DNA of 64,000 nucleotides from Gemella sp. zg-570 (lineage in GTDB: Bacteria > Bacillota > Bacilli > Staphylococcales > Gemellaceae): positions 581,501-645,500 of the forward strand of contig NZ_CP076443.1 of assembly GCF_018866345.1 (NCBI RefSeq). The letters are read 5' to 3'. Made by a program: the position numbers and the translations under genes. Below are positions 35,934 through 45,810 of this stretch, piece by piece. Under the pieces are notes generated by a model, which was given only the letters and a program-made list of their open reading frames with translations, made no database searches and was not told the DNA's origin. The first letter of the stretch is position 1. Each line of letters starts with the position of its first letter.

Positions 35934-36119
35934 ATGCTATTTGTGCTAAGTACTATATTAGTTTTTTTACTTACTTTTATTTGTTTTTCAGCCCTATATG
36001 TAATTTTAGTATCGAATAAATTTATTAATAAAAAAAGATTTGATAGATTATTTAGATTAATTTTAGTATATAGTGTATTTGTTACCCTTGTATATATTTT
36101 CCAATATTTGTATATTTAA
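35934..36119 (+). CDS. Small membrane protein, unknown
   Basis: A 61-residue protein with two membrane segments (about residues 2-26 and 40-60) joined by a basic loop (NKFINKKRFDRLFR). ATG 35934 follows TGGAGGA. It lies 35 bases before the flippase gene, in the same direction, and may form an operon with it. No family recognised. Confidence 0.7.
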   Translation: MLFVLSTILVFLLTFICFSALYVILVSNKFINKKRFDRLFRLILVYSVFVTLVYIFQYLYI

Positions 36120-36154
36120 AGGTTAAATTTTAATAGTGTTTGGAAGTGAATAAT

Positions 36155-37777
36155 TTGAAAAAAGATTCCTTGTTTAAAGGAACATTTATTTTAAGTCTAA
36201 GCTTAATTTTAACAAAATTAATAGGTTTAATTTATATTATTCCCTACTATAGTATAGTGGGTGGTAAACCTAATATGATTTTGATAAATTATGCTTATAA
36301 TTATTATGTATTATTATTAGAATTGTCTGCTGCTGGTATTCCCCTAGCAATATCAAAATTAATATCTAAATATAACGAAATAGGTAATTTTGAAAAAAGT
36401 AAAAGAATAGCAAAAACTGGTTCAAGTATTTTACTTGTATTTGGAATAATTGGATTTTTTATTTTTATTTTTGGTGCTAAGTATATGGCTGCATATACAA
36501 TATCTACCGTTGATGTACCATTAAGATATACAGTAGAGGACTTGGAGTTAGTAATTCAAACTTTAAGTTTAGCAGTTCCTTTTGTTATGATAAATGGAGG
36601 TTTGCGTGGTATTTTTCAAGGTCATGAAATTATGCTTCCTTCAGCAATATCTCAATTTTTTGAACAGGTATTTAGAATAGCTGTTATGATGCTTGGAACT
36701 TATATAGTAATGCAAATAACAAAAGGTAATGTTGTATATGCAAATGCTATGGCAACTTTTGCTTCGGGTATTGGAGCCATAATTGCAGTGCTTATTTTAT
36801 TATATTATTATGTAAGATTTAAAAACAATTTAGATTTTAATAATTATAATGATATTGTTTATAAAAAAGAAAAGACTGTATCTATAATTAAAGAAATATT
36901 TTCTGTTTCTGTCCCCTTTGTTATAGTATCATCATTTTTTTCTATTCTAACTTTGATAGACCAAAATACTATCATACCTGCTATGGATATATTGGGAAAA
37001 GCTCAAATTGGAGAAGACCAGTTTAATGTTTATAATAATTATATTAATAAATTGGTTATGATTTCTGTTTCTTTAGCACCGGCACTGACAGGGGCGTTTT
37101 TACCTGCTATTACAAGACTTTATGTCAATAAAAAGACTGACGAGGTTAGTATTCAAATCAATAAAGTTATTCTAGCCTTATTGATGATAGTAATGCCATC
37201 TCTTTTTGGCATGTATATACTAACAGAACCTATCTACGTTTCTTTTTATGAATTTGACCTTGAGGCTTTTTATTTGATGAGAATATATATACCATTAGCC
37301 TTATTTTATTCTGTGTATGGAATTACGAGTATCATAATGCAAGCCATAGACAAACAAAGAATAAATATCTACACAATAATTGTAGGAGTATGTTTTAAAT
37401 TTTTCTTAAATGAGAAATTTATATTACACTTTGAAACAGAAGGAGCAATATATTGCTCAATTCTAACCTATATTTTGATGATATTTTTAAATTTTGTAGT
37501 TATAGAGTATGAGATAGGTTTAAGAATTAGGGAATTTGCTAAGAATTTTATAAAAATATTAATTTCTTGTTTTATAATGAGTTTTGTTATTTTAGCAATT
37601 TATGATTCGATAATATCTAATTTTAATATACATTTTAAAATAGATAGTTCTATTCTAGTTGCTATTTGTGCTGTATTTGGAGTAGTTATTTACTTTGTAG
37701 TTTTAAGTAAAAGTAAATTTGTAAGATATTTATTTGGCAAAAATATAAACTTAAAAACTATACTAAGGAGAGGATAA
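36155..37777 (+). CDS. Polysaccharide/lipid flippase (MurJ/YtgP-like)
   Basis: A 540-residue membrane protein with 14 likely membrane segments, of the MOP/MVF superfamily. Its start at TTG 36155 has GGAAGTG at 36142-36148. It opens with LFKGTFILSLSLILTKLIGLIYIIPYYSIVGG and contains LRGIFQGHEIMLPSAISQFFEQVFRI, features of the YtgP/SpoVB branch, which includes lipid II flippases of Gram-positives. Transport of lipid II is the likely role but other polyprenyl-linked substrates cannot be excluded. rsuA follows by one base. Confidence 0.85.
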   Translation: MKKDSLFKGTFILSLSLILTKLIGLIYIIPYYSIVGGKPNMILINYAYNYYVLLLELSAAGIPLAISKLISKYNEIGNFEKSKRIAKTGSSILLVFGIIGFFIFIFGAKYMAAYTISTVDVPLRYTVEDLELVIQTLSLAVPFVMINGGLRGIFQGHEIMLPSAISQFFEQVFRIAVMMLGTYIVMQITKGNVVYANAMATFASGIGAIIAVLILLYYYVRFKNNLDFNNYNDIVYKKEKTVSIIKEIFSVSVPFVIVSSFFSILTLIDQNTIIPAMDILGKAQIGEDQFNVYNNYINKLVMISVSLAPALTGAFLPAITRLYVNKKTDEVSIQINKVILALLMIVMPSLFGMYILTEPIYVSFYEFDLEAFYLMRIYIPLALFYSVYGITSIIMQAIDKQRINIYTIIVGVCFKFFLNEKFILHFETEGAIYCSILTYILMIFLNFVVIEYEIGLRIREFAKNFIKILISCFIMSFVILAIYDSIISNFNIHFKIDSSILVAICAVFGVVIYFVVLSKSKFVRYLFGKNINLKTILRRG

Positions 37778-37778
37778 T

Positions 37779-38483
37779 ATGAGATTAGATAAATATATTA
37801 GTTCTTGTACAACTCTTAGTAGAAATGAAGTGAAAAAAGTTATAAAAAAAGGTGTATTAGTCAATAATATTCTTATCAAATCACCAAATTTTAAGGTTAA
37901 TGAAGATGACAAAGTTCAAGTAGATGGAGAAATACTAGAATATAGAAAATATATTTACATAATGTTAAATAAGGAAAAGAATGTTGTAAGTGCCACACAA
38001 GATGCTAGAGATAAGGCGGTAATTGATTATTTAAGTGATAAAGATAAAATTTTAGCCACTTTTCCAGTCGGCAGACTAGATAAGGATACAGAGGGTTTAA
38101 TACTTCTTACTAATAATGGAGATTTAGCACATAATTTATTATCCCCCAAGAAAAATATTGATAAAAAATATTATGTAGAAGTGGATGGTCAATTAAATAG
38201 TAGTATAGTAGATTTATTTTTACAAGGTGTACATATCGGAGATTATAAGTGTAAAAGTTCTAAGTTAGAAATTATTTTTTCTTCTGAAGAAAAAAGCAAA
38301 GCTTTTATTACTATATCCGAAGGTAAATTTCATCAGATAAAAAGAATGATGAAAGCAGTTAATTTAAATGTTATATATTTAAAAAGACTTACTATTGGAA
38401 ACTTAGTATTAGATGAAAATTTAAAACTAGGTGAATATAGATATTTAACAAAAGAAGAAATAGAAAAAATACAAAATAAGTGA
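37779..38483 (+). CDS. rsuA: 16S rRNA pseudouridine synthase, RsuA type
   Basis: A 234-residue protein: N-terminal S4 RNA-binding domain (MRLDKYISSCTTLSRNEVKK), then the synthase domain with catalytic Asp in GRLDKDTEGLILLTNNGDLAHNL and a C-terminal EGKFHQIKRMM motif. RsuA modifies U516 of 16S RNA. It is sandwiched between the flippase and pepV, an order shared with relatives such as Bacillus and Staphylococcus. Related RluB/RluE-type targets are the alternative. Confidence 0.88.
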   Translation: MRLDKYISSCTTLSRNEVKKVIKKGVLVNNILIKSPNFKVNEDDKVQVDGEILEYRKYIYIMLNKEKNVVSATQDARDKAVIDYLSDKDKILATFPVGRLDKDTEGLILLTNNGDLAHNLLSPKKNIDKKYYVEVDGQLNSSIVDLFLQGVHIGDYKCKSSKLEIIFSSEEKSKAFITISEGKFHQIKRMMKAVNLNVIYLKRLTIGNLVLDENLKLGEYRYLTKEEIEKIQNK

Positions 38484-38493
38484 GGTAAATAAG

Positions 38494-39882
38494 ATGAATA
38501 TTAATTTTAAAGAAGAAGCCCTAAAATACAAAGAAGATTTATTAAAAGATTTGTTTGAACTTTTAAGAGTAGAGTCATATACTGGAGGAGAAATAAGTAA
38601 AGATGCTCCTTTTGGAAAAGGTCCAAGAGCAGGTTTGGATAAAATCTTGTCATTTGGTCAGCGTGATGGATATATTACTAAAAATGTAGGTAATGTTTCT
38701 GGACATATAGAAGTAGGAGAGGGTCAAGAAATTTTTGGTATATTAGGACACGTTGATGTAGTTCCTGCTAATCCTAGTGAGTGGGTATCAAAACCTTTTG
38801 AACCAGAAATTCGAGATGGTAAAATTTTTGCTCGTGGTGTCCTTGATGATAAGGGACCTACTATGGCAGCCTACTATGCAGTGAAATTACTTGATGACTT
38901 AGGTGTTGATTGGAAAAAACGTATTAGGTTAATAGTTGGAACAGATGAAGAAGTAGGATTTAGATGTGTAAAAAGATATTTTGAAACTGAAGAAAGACCA
39001 GATTTAGGGTTTACACCTGATGCTCATTATCCAGTAATATATGGAGAAAAAGCACACGCTAATTTTAGATATGATTTAAAATTTGTAAAAGATGAAAGTT
39101 TTTCAGATTTCAAATTACTGTCATTAAATTCTGGGCTAGCTAAGAATATGGTGCCTAGTGAAGCTATTGCAAAATTATCTGGTGATTTTGCTAAACTAGA
39201 AGAAAAATTAAAATCTTATTCTTACGATAATTACAAAGTAGAAGATGGTCAAGAAATAACTTTAATTTTTTATGGCAAAGCTGCTCATGGTTCTACTCCT
39301 GAATTAGGACTTAATGCTGCAACAATTATGGCAGAATTTTTAAATGCCTTATCACTTGATGTAAATGGAAAAAATTATGTAGAACACATAGCCTTGAATT
39401 TAGCAAATGACCCATTCGGAGAAAAGTTAGGTTTGAAATATAGTGATAATGAAATGGGAACAGCTACTTTTAATTATGGTATTTTTAAATATGATTTAGA
39501 AAAACAAGTTGCTAGTATAGAGACTGATACACGCTATCCTGCAAAGTATGATTTAGTATCAAAAGTAAATGCTTTATCATTTGAAAATTTTGATATTGAC
39601 CTTTATGCTAATAAGGGTGCTCACTACGTTCCAAAAGAAGATGATTTAGTTCAAACTTTACTTTCTGTTTATAGAAAACATACTGGAGATTTTGAAAATG
39701 ATGCTATGGTTATAGGTGGAGGAACCTATGCTAGATGTATGAAAAAAGCAGTAGCTTTTGGAGTTTTATTACCAGGAAGAGAAGATACAATGCACCAAGC
39801 AAATGAATATGTGTTTGTAGAAGATTTGTTACTATCAGTTGCAATTTTTGCAGAATCTATTTATGGAATTTGTTGTGAATAA
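38494..39882 (+). CDS. pepV: Dipeptidase PepV
   Basis: A 462-residue M20-family zinc peptidase that splits dipeptides in the cytoplasm. Zinc and active-site motifs: GHVDVVPAN (His, Asp), DDKGPTMAAYYAV, GTDEEVGFRC (Glu-Glu) and the distal HQAN. The insert LGFTPDAHYPVIYGEKA is characteristic of PepV. It ends before a strong bidirectional hairpin. Confidence 0.92.
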   Translation: MNINFKEEALKYKEDLLKDLFELLRVESYTGGEISKDAPFGKGPRAGLDKILSFGQRDGYITKNVGNVSGHIEVGEGQEIFGILGHVDVVPANPSEWVSKPFEPEIRDGKIFARGVLDDKGPTMAAYYAVKLLDDLGVDWKKRIRLIVGTDEEVGFRCVKRYFETEERPDLGFTPDAHYPVIYGEKAHANFRYDLKFVKDESFSDFKLLSLNSGLAKNMVPSEAIAKLSGDFAKLEEKLKSYSYDNYKVEDGQEITLIFYGKAAHGSTPELGLNAATIMAEFLNALSLDVNGKNYVEHIALNLANDPFGEKLGLKYSDNEMGTATFNYGIFKYDLEKQVASIETDTRYPAKYDLVSKVNALSFENFDIDLYANKGAHYVPKEDDLVQTLLSVYRKHTGDFENDAMVIGGGTYARCMKKAVAFGVLLPGREDTMHQANEYVFVEDLLLSVAIFAESIYGICCE

Positions 39883-39894
39883 TATAAATAAAAA

Positions 39895-39930
39895 ATCAGT
39901 GTAGATATAAAAATCTACACTGATTTTTTC
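39895..39930. terminator. Terminator after pepV
   Basis: ATCAGTGTAGAT (39895-39906) pairs with ATCTACACTGAT (39913-39924), T run after. The remaining 260 bases to the next gene are AT-rich with no open frame or clear structure. Confidence 0.9.
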
Positions 39931-40190
39931 ATACTAATTATAAAAAAATAAAACTTTACTTTTAAATTTATTTTTATTAAAATATTTTTTTTAAATATTT
40001 ATTTTTAAAATAATAACTTATTATAATAAAGTATAAAGAGAAAATAATTATTTTTTTTAATAAATAGTAATAATATTTTTGAAAATTTTAAGTTTAGTTT
40101 TAGAGATGTTATCTTGAAAAAATTAATTAAAAATTGTAAAATAGTAATGCATTATTAAAGAATATTATTAATTAGGAAAGGAGTGGTATT

Positions 40191-40964
40191 TTGGCTAGAG
40201 AATATTATCAGATGGGTTGGACGCTAGGTGAACAATACGAAGAAGATTATTATTTTTCAAGAGAAGATAATAAGTATTTTATAAAGAAAAATACCACTCC
40301 TTTAATAGCTACCTTATCCGCAGAAAAGATAGTTCCTAAATTAAAATGGACTAGAAGGCTTAGTAATGGTGATGTTATAATTGCTCAAGATTTTGAGAAT
40401 GGTCGTACTCTTTTAGCAGATGAAATGACTGACCCAAGAATACCTAAAATACTTAGTAGAGTTCATAATTCTGTTAAGATAAAAAAATTGATGCAAACTC
40501 AAGGTTTTAAAGAAACCACAGCACTTAGTTCTTTGAGAAATCTTGAAAAAATATTGTCAGAAGAACTACTTAGAAATAGTGATATTGCTATGGTATTTAA
40601 TTATTTAAAAAATAATGTTCCTATTACTGAAACTTTTTCTCCTTGCCATGCTGATTTGCACAAGGATAATTGGTTATTATCAGATAGTGGAAAGTTGTTT
40701 TTAGTTGATTGGGAGCAGTCTATACTTGGAGATGCTGCCATAGATATTTCATTTATTTTGTATCGTTATATTCCTCAAAAAGATTGGGATTTATGGCTTG
40801 AAAGCTATGGAATAAAATCAAGTTTAGCTTACAGGTTGAAACTTAAATGGTATATGTCTTTTCAGTCCTTAGTAATGGTTGTTTGGTATCATGAAAAACA
40901 ACAATTCGCTGAAATGAATGAATGGTTATTATTTATCAATAAAATATTTTTAGAATATGTATAA
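40191..40964 (+). CDS. Aminoglycoside-phosphotransferase-fold protein (YtmP-like)
   Basis: A 257-residue protein with the kinase-like fold of choline kinases and aminoglycoside phosphotransferases. The catalytic loop CHADLHKDNWLLSDSGKLFLVDWEQS contains HxDxxxxN and the metal-binding DW. TTG 40191 is used, with AAAGGAGTGG upstream. YtmP proteins are widespread in Firmicutes and normally sit next to trmB; that partner is missing here. The substrate is unknown; antibiotic resistance should not be inferred. Confidence 0.75.
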   Translation: MAREYYQMGWTLGEQYEEDYYFSREDNKYFIKKNTTPLIATLSAEKIVPKLKWTRRLSNGDVIIAQDFENGRTLLADEMTDPRIPKILSRVHNSVKIKKLMQTQGFKETTALSSLRNLEKILSEELLRNSDIAMVFNYLKNNVPITETFSPCHADLHKDNWLLSDSGKLFLVDWEQSILGDAAIDISFILYRYIPQKDWDLWLESYGIKSSLAYRLKLKWYMSFQSLVMVVWYHEKQQFAEMNEWLLFINKIFLEYV

Positions 40965-40993
40965 GAGATATATAAAAATATCTCTTTTTTTGT
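40965..40993. terminator. Terminator after YtmP-like gene
   Basis: AGAGATAT and ATATCTCT enclose ATAAAA, followed by a T run. Confidence 0.85.
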
Positions 40994-41159
40994 TAATAAA
41001 AAATTATTAATATCCTATTTTGATATTTAAAGTATAGCAGTAAATTATGATAAAATGATTTATTTTAAATTTTTTATTTTATATTTTTCAAAAAAATTTT
41101 AATTTATTTATCTGGCTATGTTATAATTATGGTAATATTTTTATTTTGAAGGTGTAATA

Positions 41160-41939
41160 ATGAAGATAAAAAAATATAGTTTATATCTAATAGATTTAGA
41201 TGGAACAATGTATAACGGTAATGAAAAAATAAAATACGCAAAAGAATTTATTGATTATCTAAATTCTAATAATATAGATTACTTATTTTTAACTAATAAT
41301 TCTACAAAAACAGAAAGTGATGTAGTTAAAAAATTAAAAAGTTTAGATATAGAAACTAGCGAAAAAAATATATTTACTTCATCAGAAGCAGCGGCTTTAT
41401 ATATGAAGAAAAAATCTTATAAAAAATCATATCTTATAGGAGAAGATGGTTTAAGAGAAACTTTATTAAGAAATGATATATCAATTACTAATAAAGATGA
41501 TGCACAAGCTGTTGTTGTAGGTTTGGATAGAAATTTAACTTATGAAAAATTAAAACAAGCCTGCTTTATAATTAGGAATGGTGCAGAGTTTATAGGAACA
41601 AATCCAGACAAACTACTTCCCACAGAAGAAGGTATGGCACCTAGTAATGGAGGACAGGTAAAATATTTAGAGTATGTAACTGGTGTTAAACCTACTGTAA
41701 TTGGCAAACCCAACAAGATTATTATGGATTTAGCTATTTCTAAATTTAATTATAATATGGAAGATATAGTAATGGTTGGTGATAATTATGATACGGATAT
41801 TATGTCTGGAATAAATGCAGGAATAGATACCATTCATGTACAAACAGGAGTTACAATTAAGGAAGCTTTGAAAGCAAAAGCAAAACAACCTACATACAGT
41901 ATAAAAAATTTGAGTGAATTAATAAATAATTTTAATTAA
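41160..41939 (+). CDS. HAD-family phosphatase, NagD type
   Basis: A 259-residue HAD hydrolase of the NagD/YutF group. Motif I is DLDGTMYNG (nucleophile Asp), followed by FLTNNST (motif II), KPTVIGKPNK (motif III Lys) and MVGDNYDTDIMSG (motif IV Asp pair). Such enzymes dephosphorylate small sugar or nucleoside phosphates; the substrate here is unknown. An extended -10 TATGTTATAAT lies at 41117-41127, and map follows 24 bases later. Confidence 0.9.
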   Translation: MKIKKYSLYLIDLDGTMYNGNEKIKYAKEFIDYLNSNNIDYLFLTNNSTKTESDVVKKLKSLDIETSEKNIFTSSEAAALYMKKKSYKKSYLIGEDGLRETLLRNDISITNKDDAQAVVVGLDRNLTYEKLKQACFIIRNGAEFIGTNPDKLLPTEEGMAPSNGGQVKYLEYVTGVKPTVIGKPNKIIMDLAISKFNYNMEDIVMVGDNYDTDIMSGINAGIDTIHVQTGVTIKEALKAKAKQPTYSIKNLSELINNFN

Positions 41940-41963
41940 ATTATAATATAAAGGAGCCAAATA

Positions 41964-42725
41964 ATGATAATAACTAATGAAGAACAACTTGAAAAAATGA
42001 AAGAAATAGGTAGAATTTGTGCAATAATAAGAGATACAATGAAAGTAGCGGCAGTACCTGGAGTATCAACAAAAGAATTAGATAATATAGCAAAAAAATT
42101 ATTTGAAGAGTATGGAGCAAGTTCAGCACCAATAACTGAATATGATTTCCCAGGTTATACATGTATATCACTTAACAATCAAGCAGCACACGGTATACCA
42201 GCAAATAATAAAATATTAAAAGATGGAGATTTACTTAATATTGATGTTTCTGGTTGTAAAGACGGATATTATGCAGATACTGGAGTATCTTTTGTAGTTG
42301 GTAAATGTGATAACGATATGAAGCAAAAAGTATGCGATGTAGCAAAAGAAGCATTTTTTGAAGGAGTTAAGTATGCCCAAGCAGGAAAAAAAATAAATCA
42401 AATAGGTAAAAATATCCATAAAAAAATAAAAGAACATAAATTGCAAGTAATAGAAAACTTAACAGGACATGGGATAGGAACAAGTCTACATCAGGAACCA
42501 CAACACGTATTTAATTATTTTGACCCTTGGGATAATCTTATTTTAAAAAATGGAATGTGTTTAGCTGTTGAACCCTTTGTTTCTACAAAAGCAAAAGAAG
42601 TTTCTAATAGCGACAGAGATGAATGGGAATTGGTAACAAAAGATAACTCATTTGTAGCCCAGTACGAGCATACAATAATGGTTAGAGAAAATGAAGAACC
42701 ATTTATTTTAACAAAAATAGATTAA
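41964..42725 (+). CDS. map: Methionine aminopeptidase, type I
   Basis: A 253-residue enzyme that removes initiator methionine. Metal ligands are visible: D in GDLLNIDVSGCKDGYYADTG (two Asp), H in ENLTGHGIGTSLHQEP, E in AVEPF and E in YEHTIMVRE. Length is that of the short type I form, with no N-terminal SH3/zinc extension. It begins after AAAGGAG and is close behind the NagD-type gene. Confidence 0.95.
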   Translation: MIITNEEQLEKMKEIGRICAIIRDTMKVAAVPGVSTKELDNIAKKLFEEYGASSAPITEYDFPGYTCISLNNQAAHGIPANNKILKDGDLLNIDVSGCKDGYYADTGVSFVVGKCDNDMKQKVCDVAKEAFFEGVKYAQAGKKINQIGKNIHKKIKEHKLQVIENLTGHGIGTSLHQEPQHVFNYFDPWDNLILKNGMCLAVEPFVSTKAKEVSNSDRDEWELVTKDNSFVAQYEHTIMVRENEEPFILTKID

Positions 42726-42808
42726 AAATTAATTATAGGTAAGTGTTATTGACAATTTAAAAAAAATAAATTATCATACTTATTATAAAATTTTAGGAGA
42801 AAAATAAA

Positions 42809-44866
42809 ATGGCTGAAAATTTAGTAATTGTCGAGTCTCCGTCGAAAGCTAAAACAATAGAAAAGTATCTGGGTAAAAAATATAAGGTAATTTCTTCAAA
42901 AGGACATATAAAAGATCTTCCAAAAAGTAGAATGGGTGTAGAGGTGCTTGACAAAGAAAATATCCAAGCAGACTACATATCTATAAGAGGCAAGGGAGAT
43001 GTTATAAAGTTTTTAAAAAAAGAAGCAAAGGGTATGAAAAAAATATATCTTGCTTCCGACCCTGATAGAGAAGGTGAAGCTATTGCTTGGCACATATCAA
43101 GTATTTTAGATTTACCACAAGAAAAAAATAGAATAATTTTTAATGAAATAACTAAAGATTCTGTAAAAGAAGCGATAAAACATCCTAGAGAAATAGATGA
43201 AAATTTAGTTGACTCACAGCAGGCAAGACGTGTTCTTGATAGGTTGGTAGGTTATAATATTTCGCCAGTCTTGTGGAAAAAAGTAAAACCAAAACTATCT
43301 GCTGGTAGAGTTCAAAGTACAGCTTTAAAACTTATTGTTGATAAAGAAAATGAAATTCGCAATTTTATACCAGAAGAATATTGGTCTTTACAGATAGATT
43401 TTATTAAGGATAGAAAAATTTTATCTGCTAATTTTTATTCTTATGATGATGAAAAAATAAAATTAAAAACTAAAAAAGATGTGGATAAGGTAAAAAAATC
43501 TATTACTAGTAATGAATTTTTAGTAGTAGATGTTATAAAAGTAAATAAAAATAGAAATTCTCCTAATGTATTTACAACATCAACTATGCAACAAGATGCT
43601 TCTAGGAAAATTAACTTTAAAACTAGAAAAACAATGAGTCTTGCTCAAGAATTGTATGAAGGAATAAATCTTAAAAAGTTAGGAGGAGTTACTGGACTTA
43701 TAACTTATATGAGAACAGACTCTACTAGGATATCAGATGACGCTAAAAATCAAGCATATAATTTTATCTTGAAAAATTTTGGAAAAGAGTATTGTTCTAC
43801 TTCTGCTAAAAAAACTAAGGAAAATAAAAATATTCAAGATGCACATGAGGGGATTAGACCAACCAATGTTGAGTTTACTCCTGATAGGGTTAAAGAATAT
43901 TTAAGTCCTGACCAATACAAGTTATATAAATTGATTTGGGAAAGATTTGTGGCTAGTCAGATGTCGGATGCTATTTATGAAACGACAACAACAACTTTTA
44001 AAAATAATAAGGTCATTTTTAAAGCTAGTGAATCTAAAATTATATTTGAAGGATTTTTAAAAATTCTTAATGACAAAGAAAAAGTTAAAAAAGTCGCAGA
44101 ATTTGAAAAAGGAGAATTTGCCAAAATAAAAAATATTAAAGAGCAACAACATTTTACGCAACCACCCGCTAGATATTCAGAAGCAAGACTAATAGCGACG
44201 TTAGAAGAATTAGGTATAGGCAGACCATCAACTTATGTTACTATTATTGATACCTTGCAAAAAAGATATTATGCAAAAATAACAAATAAAGTTTTTTATC
44301 CTACCGAGTTAGGAGAAGTTGTTTGTAAAATGATAGCAGAATATTTTCCTGACATTATCAATGCTGAATTTACAGCTAATTTAGAAACTGATTTAGATAA
44401 AATAGCTGATGGTGAAATTAGATGGCAAAATGCAATTTATAATTTTTATAATGATTTTTATAAAGATGTAGTCAAGGCAGAAAAAGAATTAAATAAGGTA
44501 GAAATACAAAAAGAATATACTGGTGAAAACTGTCCAGATTGTAGTTCGCCCTTGTTGTTTAAGTTAGGAAAATTTGGAAAATTTGTGGCTTGTTCAAACT
44601 TTCCAGATTGTAGATATACAGAGACAATACAGAAAAAAGTTGGTGTAACTTGTCCTAAGTGTAGTAAACACGAAATATTAGAAAAAAAATCAAAAAAAGG
44701 AAAAGTATTTTACGGTTGTGAATCTTTTCCAGAATGCGATTTTGTTTCTTGGGATAAGCCGATAAATAGAATTTGCCCTAAATGTAAAAACTTGTTATTT
44801 GAGGGTAAAAAATATGTATACTGTAATCAGTGTGATTACAAGGAAGATAGCAAAGAGAAAAAGTAA
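42809..44866 (+). CDS. topA: DNA topoisomerase I
   Basis: A 685-residue type IA topoisomerase that relaxes negative supercoils. Toprim domain NLVIVESPSKAKTIEKYLG with ASDPDREGEAIAWH; catalytic Tyr in LGGVTGLITYMRTDSTRIS. The C-terminus holds zinc-ribbon units: CPDCSS...CSNFPDC, CPKCSK...CESFPEC and CPKCKN...CNQCDY. Length and zinc domains match other Firmicutes TopA. It stands 82 bases after map. Confidence 0.97.
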   Translation: MAENLVIVESPSKAKTIEKYLGKKYKVISSKGHIKDLPKSRMGVEVLDKENIQADYISIRGKGDVIKFLKKEAKGMKKIYLASDPDREGEAIAWHISSILDLPQEKNRIIFNEITKDSVKEAIKHPREIDENLVDSQQARRVLDRLVGYNISPVLWKKVKPKLSAGRVQSTALKLIVDKENEIRNFIPEEYWSLQIDFIKDRKILSANFYSYDDEKIKLKTKKDVDKVKKSITSNEFLVVDVIKVNKNRNSPNVFTTSTMQQDASRKINFKTRKTMSLAQELYEGINLKKLGGVTGLITYMRTDSTRISDDAKNQAYNFILKNFGKEYCSTSAKKTKENKNIQDAHEGIRPTNVEFTPDRVKEYLSPDQYKLYKLIWERFVASQMSDAIYETTTTTFKNNKVIFKASESKIIFEGFLKILNDKEKVKKVAEFEKGEFAKIKNIKEQQHFTQPPARYSEARLIATLEELGIGRPSTYVTIIDTLQKRYYAKITNKVFYPTELGEVVCKMIAEYFPDIINAEFTANLETDLDKIADGEIRWQNAIYNFYNDFYKDVVKAEKELNKVEIQKEYTGENCPDCSSPLLFKLGKFGKFVACSNFPDCRYTETIQKKVGVTCPKCSKHEILEKKSKKGKVFYGCESFPECDFVSWDKPINRICPKCKNLLFEGKKYVYCNQCDYKEDSKEKK

Positions 44867-44954
44867 GTTGAATTTTATATTCAACTTACTTTTTCTTGAA
44901 AAGAAAACTAATATGTTATAATATATTTAGATAGATAAAAAATAGAGGTTATTT

Positions 44955-45806
44955 ATGACATTACAATTCAAAGAATTTAGAAAAAAAATAGCTCGTAAAA
45001 AATATTTAGATTTAGATTTTACACTAGAAGAAAACTCTTCATTAACTATAATTAATGACAATGACAAAGTATTAGAATTAATAAAAAAAGTATTTAAGAG
45101 AAATTTACGTTATGATGGTAAAGTATTTATAAACGACAAAGATATAAAAAAAATTAAAAACTATTATCCATATTTTAAAAATAATATAGGATTTTATAAT
45201 AATTTTTCCCTATATCAAAACTTAAAAACAAGTTTATCCTTATTTAAAATTAAGTATACAAAAAAACAAATATTAGAAATTTTATCCTTAGCAAATTTGG
45301 ATTATAAGTCTAATTACGCTAAGTTAGATTTATCTTCTAAAGAAAAATTTAGTATATTATTTTCGTCATTAGTATCTCAAAAAATATTTATAGTAGATAT
45401 AACGGATACAAAATTAAATGTTAAAGACATGGCTTATATAACAAGTTTTCTAAAAAAAGAAATAGCCAAAAACAATAGAAATATAGTTATATTATCTAAA
45501 AAGTTAAATGACCTTGCTCTTTTATGTGAAAAAACTTTAGTTATTTCAGAAGATAAACAAGTTTATTTTGATGATACAAATAAACTCTCTGTGATTAAGG
45601 ATTTAGTTGTTTTAGAAATTACAGACTACAAAGAAGAAGATTTATATAAAGATTTACATTTTGATTTTAAAACTATTGATAAAAAATTAATAATTAGAAG
45701 AGATAACCTAGAAGACGCCCTGTATTATTTTGTAAAATCTAATATTGAAGTATTAAATATAAGTGATTTTAATGAAGATGCAGATTTATATGAAGTAGAG
45801 GAGTAG
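44955..45806 (+). CDS. ABC-transporter ATPase-like protein lacking catalytic motifs
   Basis: A 283-residue protein with the overall layout of an ABC ATPase. The place for Walker A (about residue 28-42) reads ...IINDNDKVLELIKKVF, without the GxxGxGK[ST] pattern. The signature/Walker B area reads LSSKEKFSILFSSLVSQKIFIVDITD, keeping the LSxxE-K-like helix and the Asp but not the catalytic Glu; the H-loop His is replaced (ILSKKLND). ATP hydrolysis seems unlikely. It is coupled to a membrane protein gene 4 bases downstream. Extended -10 TATGTTATAAT at 44912-44922. Confidence 0.7.
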   Translation: MTLQFKEFRKKIARKKYLDLDFTLEENSSLTIINDNDKVLELIKKVFKRNLRYDGKVFINDKDIKKIKNYYPYFKNNIGFYNNFSLYQNLKTSLSLFKIKYTKKQILEILSLANLDYKSNYAKLDLSSKEKFSILFSSLVSQKIFIVDITDTKLNVKDMAYITSFLKKEIAKNNRNIVILSKKLNDLALLCEKTLVISEDKQVYFDDTNKLSVIKDLVVLEITDYKEEDLYKDLHFDFKTIDKKLIIRRDNLEDALYYFVKSNIEVLNISDFNEDADLYEVEE

Positions 45807-45810
45807 TTAG

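Noticed and set aside
40191-40964. Aminoglycoside resistance gene
   Set aside because: Only the general kinase fold motif is shared; the sequence fits the chromosomal YtmP-like group.
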